From: Lottia gigantea
Taxonomy: Eukaryota > Mollusca > Gastropoda > Lottiidae
Length of the DNA stretch: 64,000 bases
NCBI RefSeq assembly: GCF_000327385.1
Contig: NW_008707001.1
Span: 2,170,250 to 2,234,249, forward strand
Reading direction: 5' to 3'
Shown: in pieces, positions 59,801 through 64,000 of the stretch
How the letters are laid out: every line of letters begins with the position of its first letter
Numbering within the stretch: position 1 is the stretch's first letter
Made by a program: the position numbers and the translations under genes
Notes under the pieces: model-generated
Database searches by the model: none
What the model saw: only the letters and a program-made list of their open reading frames with translations
What the model was told of the DNA's origin: nothing

Positions 59801-62123
59801 AGGTTATTTACCAGAATTATACTTGACACAATAACAGTTTTATGTGTTCAGTCTTCAGAATATATATGATATATTCAATGTATTACAATGGATACGAGCC
59901 TTTGACTCAGTTTCGTATTTAAGCGGAAGTGTATGGGCCATGCCCACTTCCCCATCTCAGACCTTGATAAATCAAAGAAATATTCCACTTTCACTTCTGA
60001 ATTGGTGCTAGATATATCCTCTGGCTTCCCACATTAGGAAAGTTTTGCAAAGGGACACCGAGGTGAGCCCCACCCAATGAAATCCTCGTTACTGCTTTGA
60101 TTGACTAGCATAGCTTTGCCCGTAAGCCGATAGAGAATCAGAGTGACTCTAAGCCATAGACGATTGTGCTTGACACAATAACAGTTTTCTGTGTTCAGAA
60201 TAAAAAAAAATGACTTTATGTTATTATCATTCCGGAAATGTCCCAGACGACAATGTTTACCACAGAGAATGTATTGTGAGAATAAAATAATACATAATCT
60301 TAAGCCAACAATAAATATTATTATCCTTATAAATAAGGCTAGAAACTCCGATATACAAGTCATGAATTCTATCAATCATTCAGAGCGGAATTAGGAAAGA
60401 AAACATTACATTGTCTGATATCCTATTTACATTATTTGGCTTGTTAGAACATCAGTTTAAAGCAGCCCTACCAAGTATAACAATAAAGGATATAACAACT
60501 TCGGCTCACGTTGATCCTGGCTTCCAGCCAGGTCAGATTTGTTGGGCTGGATAACGAAAAAAAATTATCAACCGGCCTTACCAAGTCATCCAGGTATAAA
60601 ATGTATAACCATGACAGCATAATAAAATATTCCAAAAATATTTCCATCACTGCTAATTCATTTCTTTCTGGAAAAAGTCTTACTTACAATCCAAGAAATA
60701 CCAATGCCAAGAGGTTTGGCCAAAGACCAATTTGTACACAGGATCACGCAAACCTACGCTGTTATCCTTGTAAAATCATTGCCAAGAGTTTCGCCGAGGA
60801 TTTACCTGGCTCCTAAAACGTGATATACGCATGTGATATTATTTGATTTTATCTATTACCTCATTATCTCCCCTTGAACGATGGATATCAGCGAATAATA
60901 CCATGCATTTGACTTGTACCACAATATCATTATATAGCATGGCTACCTTCATCGCATCCTGGAAATACAATTGTTTATTAAACATTGATGATAATGATGA
61001 CGATGATGATGATAGTCAATGATGATGATGAAGGTCAATGATGAATGATGACAGGGGATGAATGGTGAAGATGATGGGCAATGATGAATGGTGATTTTGA
61101 CGAAGAATTATGCATGATGGATGATGATCAATGATGATGATGATAAATGATAAATGATGATGTGTTATGATAATGATTGATGAATGATGATGAATGATGA
61201 TAATGATGGTGGTCAATGATAATAAGTGACATCATTAGGTACTTCGTATCACGACAATTTCTTTATGAAGCGATTTGATTGGATTGTACGATAGAGAATA
61301 GGCGATTTAGACCCCTCGACAAAAAAACCTTAAATGTTAGCTACACACGATCCTATTCTGCGATTGGAATTGTCAACCCCTTGCAGAGTGTACCCATACA
61401 TGATTAATTGTGATAATTGATAAGACTAGACAATACCTCTGTAAGATCTGAAGAATCTTTATATTTGCCAGTGTTTCTGTAAGGAACTGCTAAACACGCA
61501 CCAACCAATCTCCTGTATTTAATATTAGGATCGTTGTCTTTGAGCTGACTTACAATATTCCACGCCTTGTAGATATACTCTACTCCAGTATCAAAATCCT
61601 TTAACATGGTGAACATCATGCCTAACTTCGTGTTCACAAGAATCTCTAGTTGGTGATCACGACTTGATTCGAATGTCTCTTCAGCTCGTTTATAACTCGT
61701 CCATGCTTTACGAAACTCACTCAACCCGACAAACGAGTTGCCCATACACAAATGAAGGTATCCTTCTAAAGGATTCTCAGATTCAACTATTTGTAAACTG
61801 TTTCTACAGAATGCTATAGATTTGGAAAATTCGCTGATCATTTCGTTGCAGATTGCCAGATGGAAAAAAGCTTCCGATTTCATAATATCTTTATTTTGAT
61901 TATTCGCCAACTCCATTTGTTTTTTGGCGAAGTCCAAAGCATCTGCAGTGTTTCCAATGTCTAAATAAGAACGACAGATTTGTCCATAAAGAGTGAATTT
62001 GTCGTTGACACTTGATTTCTTTGAGATGATTGATTTCCAGTCTTCAATTGCTTCCTCGAATCTCTGTTCTTCATAGAATCTGGATCCTCTTTCAGGCTCC
62101 TTTTTACTGGCCTTTTGACCCAT
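56849..62123 (-). CDS. RAPSN: Rapsyn (43-kDa receptor-associated protein of the synapse)
   Basis: Cytoplasmic, membrane-attached scaffold that clusters nicotinic acetylcholine receptors in vertebrates. Seven exons join in frame: 62123-61437, 60958-60860, 58488-58366, 57917-57864, 57511-57312, 56936-56849; six junction-checked exons give 416 aa (human 412). The start MGQKASKK fits N-myristoylation at Gly2. TPR repeats fill most of the protein (e.g. GSRFYEEQRFEEAIEDWKSI, CMGNSFVGLSEFRKAWTSYK, DAMKVAMLYNDIVVQVKCMV, LFADIHRSRGDNE, ALDIAKKIGNK). A coiled-coil segment precedes the RING-H2 finger: CSVC in the fifth coding exon, CGHFTH just before its donor, then C and CVIC in the last exon, i.e. C-x2-C, C-x-H-x2-H, C, C-x2-C in rapsyn order. 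The last exon was found by matching this pattern; it begins at acceptor TTTCAG and ends LIDD. Count of coding exons is six. Whether the invertebrate protein clusters receptors is not known from sequence. Confidence 0.93.
57645..57790 (+). repeat. Dispersed repeat family C copy
   Basis: AAAGGGATTGTAAAGAGGTT, AATTTGCACCATTCTAGTGG, CAATTCAATTAAAACTAAGC and CCACTATTGCAAAAGCTGC follow the family order. In rapsyn intron 4. Confidence 0.6.
58515..59085. repeat. 22-bp minisatellite, about 25 copies, in rapsyn intron 2
   Basis: Unit TCTGATATCTGACAAAACAT + AC with ACAAACA and TATATGACA variants. On the minus strand the array stays open in all three frames (e.g. CQISEYVLSDIR), a property of the repeat and not of a gene. 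It starts about 27 bp from the acceptor of the exon at 58366-58488. Confidence 0.92.
59183..59314. repeat. 66-bp direct tandem duplication
   Basis: GAGGAAGTATATCAATCATA + AATGAGTAAGTATTTCATAA + TGAAAAGTGGTATCAGGTGT is repeated with almost no differences, so the duplication is recent. Confidence 0.9.
60980..61225. repeat. GAT-rich microsatellite
   Basis: Interrupted (GAT)n with GAATGATGA and GGTCAATGATGA variants. In rapsyn intron 1. Confidence 0.9.
61255..61385. mobile_element. Degenerate MITE family A fragment
   Basis: AGCGATTTGATTGGATTGTA and GATTGGAATTGTC with ACCCCTCGAC between; the outer arms are lost. Confidence 0.45.
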
Positions 62124-64000
62124 TCTGTTGGCAATTCAGAAAAATTAATACCGGCCAAGGAACAACTGATACACAGAATTCTCGAGTTAAAGTTATTATC
62201 CCTTGTAATGTATGTATTAACACAAATCCTTATTCCAATGAGATCATACCATCAGACTTAAGAGAATTTCGCTTGGCATTCCATTCACTATACTGCAAGA
62301 ATGTTGCTTATTCACCCATATTTCGTCAATGCAAGTATTCACACTAAGACTTTTCCAATGCAACGAGATTATACGTTCAAGGGAATTCTCTTGGCTATCC
62401 AGTCTATACTGCAAGAATGTTCCTTATTCACATTTATTCCCAAGAGATCGGAGACTTTGTTTATAAAAACACCTTCACAGAACTCCTAAATGCATGTATT
62501 CACACTTATTCCAATGCAATGAGATTATACCTTCAAACAGACCCAAGAGAATTTCGCTTCACTATACTGCACGAATGTTCTTTATTCGGATATATTCACA
62601 CCAGAGACTCTATATATGTTTCCGTTAACTTCTCAATGCTGGTTTTTACATTCAAACTATAGATAAGTTGCCTATGTTACAGATTCAAGAGATTTTCGCT
62701 TGGCTATCCATTCACTATACTCTAAGAATTGTCCTTATTCACATGTATTCCGCCGAGATTAACCACTCATTCTACAGATTGTATAAGCAGGCTTGAGACA
62801 TTTTCGCTTTACATCGATTCAACGTTCTCCGAGATGTTCCTTATACACATGTATTCTGGAGACACCGGGATCTCTAATCGCACCTCAGAACTAATGCCTG
62901 TATTCACATGTACATGTATTCCAATGATACGCTCATTCTGTAAACACTTGAGAGATATGCGCTGTGTCTTCCATTCAACGTTTTCCTTTTTCAAATATAT
63001 TCCGAAGTGGCCAGAGACTCTATAATGGCATAGAACTTCTTGAAAATAACGATATTATACAGTCATCATTGTATTTACAGACTTTTCGCTTTGCAAGTAA
63101 CCGTATTCCAGTTAGGCCTATTCACAATTATTCCGAGAAAACCAGAGACTATAAACCTTCACAGAACTTCAGATTGATTGAGATTATATACTTTACATTC
63201 TACATATATATAAAGTTTGGAGAGAATTTATCTGTGACGGCAAATAATCTGAAGAATAAGAAATATAATGAATTAATGAATACTTATTAAAGGGATGTAG
63301 ACGTCTAAATATCGTTTTTCAAGTTGGTACACTCTAAAGGGGTATATATATATAGTTGATAAACTAAGACAACTTGTCTCACTTTCTGTTGTACGAGCTG
63401 GTGGACCTTACACGGATATAGTCGGTTTATAATTTCTGCTTTTATCTGATAGAATAAAGGGGGAGTACTTATTATTAATTAAGCAGTTTGGTTAACTTTT
63501 TAAATGATTTTGGCGTTAAGAAACTAACAGCTGGATATTTTAGTTAAAACTTTTAGGATACGTTAAAGAGCACATTTCTCCAGATTATGGTGTATAGTTT
63601 TCACAAAAGACATTTTTCGACTTACAAATAAGAAAAGCTGAATGCCCCCTTTAACTAAAAGCAAACATTGCTTTGAAATTTTTTTCTGAAAAATACATTA
63701 TGATATTAACTGACTAAGCGATTAATTTAAGGGAATACATCCCTTTGATGTGTGGTAAGTTATTTATAACATCTGAGGGTAAAAGTACGTTGAGTTCTAT
63801 TGATTAGTGTATAATTGCTCGAGATTTTTTCTGACAAATACGGTATTGGACTTATTGATACCGTGTTCTCAGTAATAAACAGTGTCCTAGAAGTTTCAGA
63901 ACTGGTATGAAATGGACTCGTGCTGATAACAAATTGTGCCTAGCACAGCTAACAATATTTTTGCTGCTTCCACACGATATTTCGAAAGAAAACGACTCTT
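62124..64000. other. Upstream region of rapsyn; no gene recognised to window end
   Basis: CCAACAG directly before the rapsyn start codon (62124-62130 on the complement) could be an acceptor for an untranslated first exon. Beyond the repeats at 62200-63170 the sequence is AT-rich with no exon I can support. TATATATATATAG at about 63342-63354 is a TATA-like run without an adjoining coding region in view. Confidence 0.4.
62200..63170. repeat. Degenerate long-period tandem repeat, about 120-170 bp, six or so copies
   Basis: Recurring blocks in order: TATTCACA(C/T).TATTCCAATG, GAGATTATAC(C/G)TTCA, AGAGAATTTCGCTTGGC, TATCCATTCACTATACTGCA, AGAATGTTCCTTATTCACAT, GAGACTCTATA. Copies differ by many substitutions and indels, so the array is old. 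It lies in the 5' flank of rapsyn. Confidence 0.65.

Overview
The window is nuclear DNA from an invertebrate animal. It is AT-rich and carries nine intron-containing or compact protein genes with GT/AG introns, many minisatellites and many short palindromic non-autonomous DNA transposons. The gene content (rapsyn, CLUAP1/IFT38, MICU1, animal-type PCNA, an hnRNP H/F with three qRRMs) is metazoan. Gene and intron sizes and the repeat style fit a lophotrochozoan, most likely a mollusc; that taxonomic guess is inference. No retrovirus, LTR element, LINE ORF, CRISPR or prokaryotic feature was recognised.

Layout: (1) 96-4229 (+) hnRNP H/F-like splicing factor, 5' end outside the window. (2) 6922-18467 (-) MICU1, the mitochondrial calcium uniporter gatekeeper, with two candidate cassette microexons in a 5.4 kb intron. 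(3) 19638-22383 (+) PCNA, head-to-head with MICU1 across a promoter with E2F-like and ETS-like sites. (4) 23991-24530 (-) intronless TMA16, and (5) 24731-27223 (+) MRPL12, head-to-head 200 bp apart. (6) 29519-33882 (-) serine hydroxymethyltransferase, with a TATA/CCAAT promoter near 35.85 kb and a candidate cassette exon at 34509-34611 that would add a mitochondrial presequence in frame. (7) 37177-42941 (-) CLUAP1/IFT38, 12 coding exons. (8) 44108-53668 (+) an unnamed secreted, probably GPI-anchored cysteine-rich protein whose signal-peptide exon is 5.9 kb upstream of the rest. (9) 56849-62123 (-) rapsyn, complete, with its RING-H2 finger split across two exons. From 62.1 kb to the end only degenerate repeats are visible.

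The genes are housekeeping or cell-biological (splicing, mitochondrial Ca2+ control, DNA replication, ribosome biogenesis, mitochondrial translation, one-carbon metabolism, intraflagellar transport, receptor clustering) and form no pathway cluster. Neighbours alternate head-to-head and tail-to-tail, except SHMT and CLUAP1, which are tandem. All exon joins given were checked by reading frame across each junction. Introns and spacers hold tandem arrays of 22, 24, 25, 28, 51, 56 and 60 bp units and at least six short transposon families, including one transposon nested in another.

The most interesting signals are alternative-splicing architectures: a localisation-switching exon in SHMT, in-frame microexons in MICU1 at the position where vertebrate MICU1 carries its EFWQ microexon, and two tandem arrays that copy splice sites themselves (a 3' splice site in the hnRNP gene, a 5' splice-site-like motif next to CLUAP1 exon 6).
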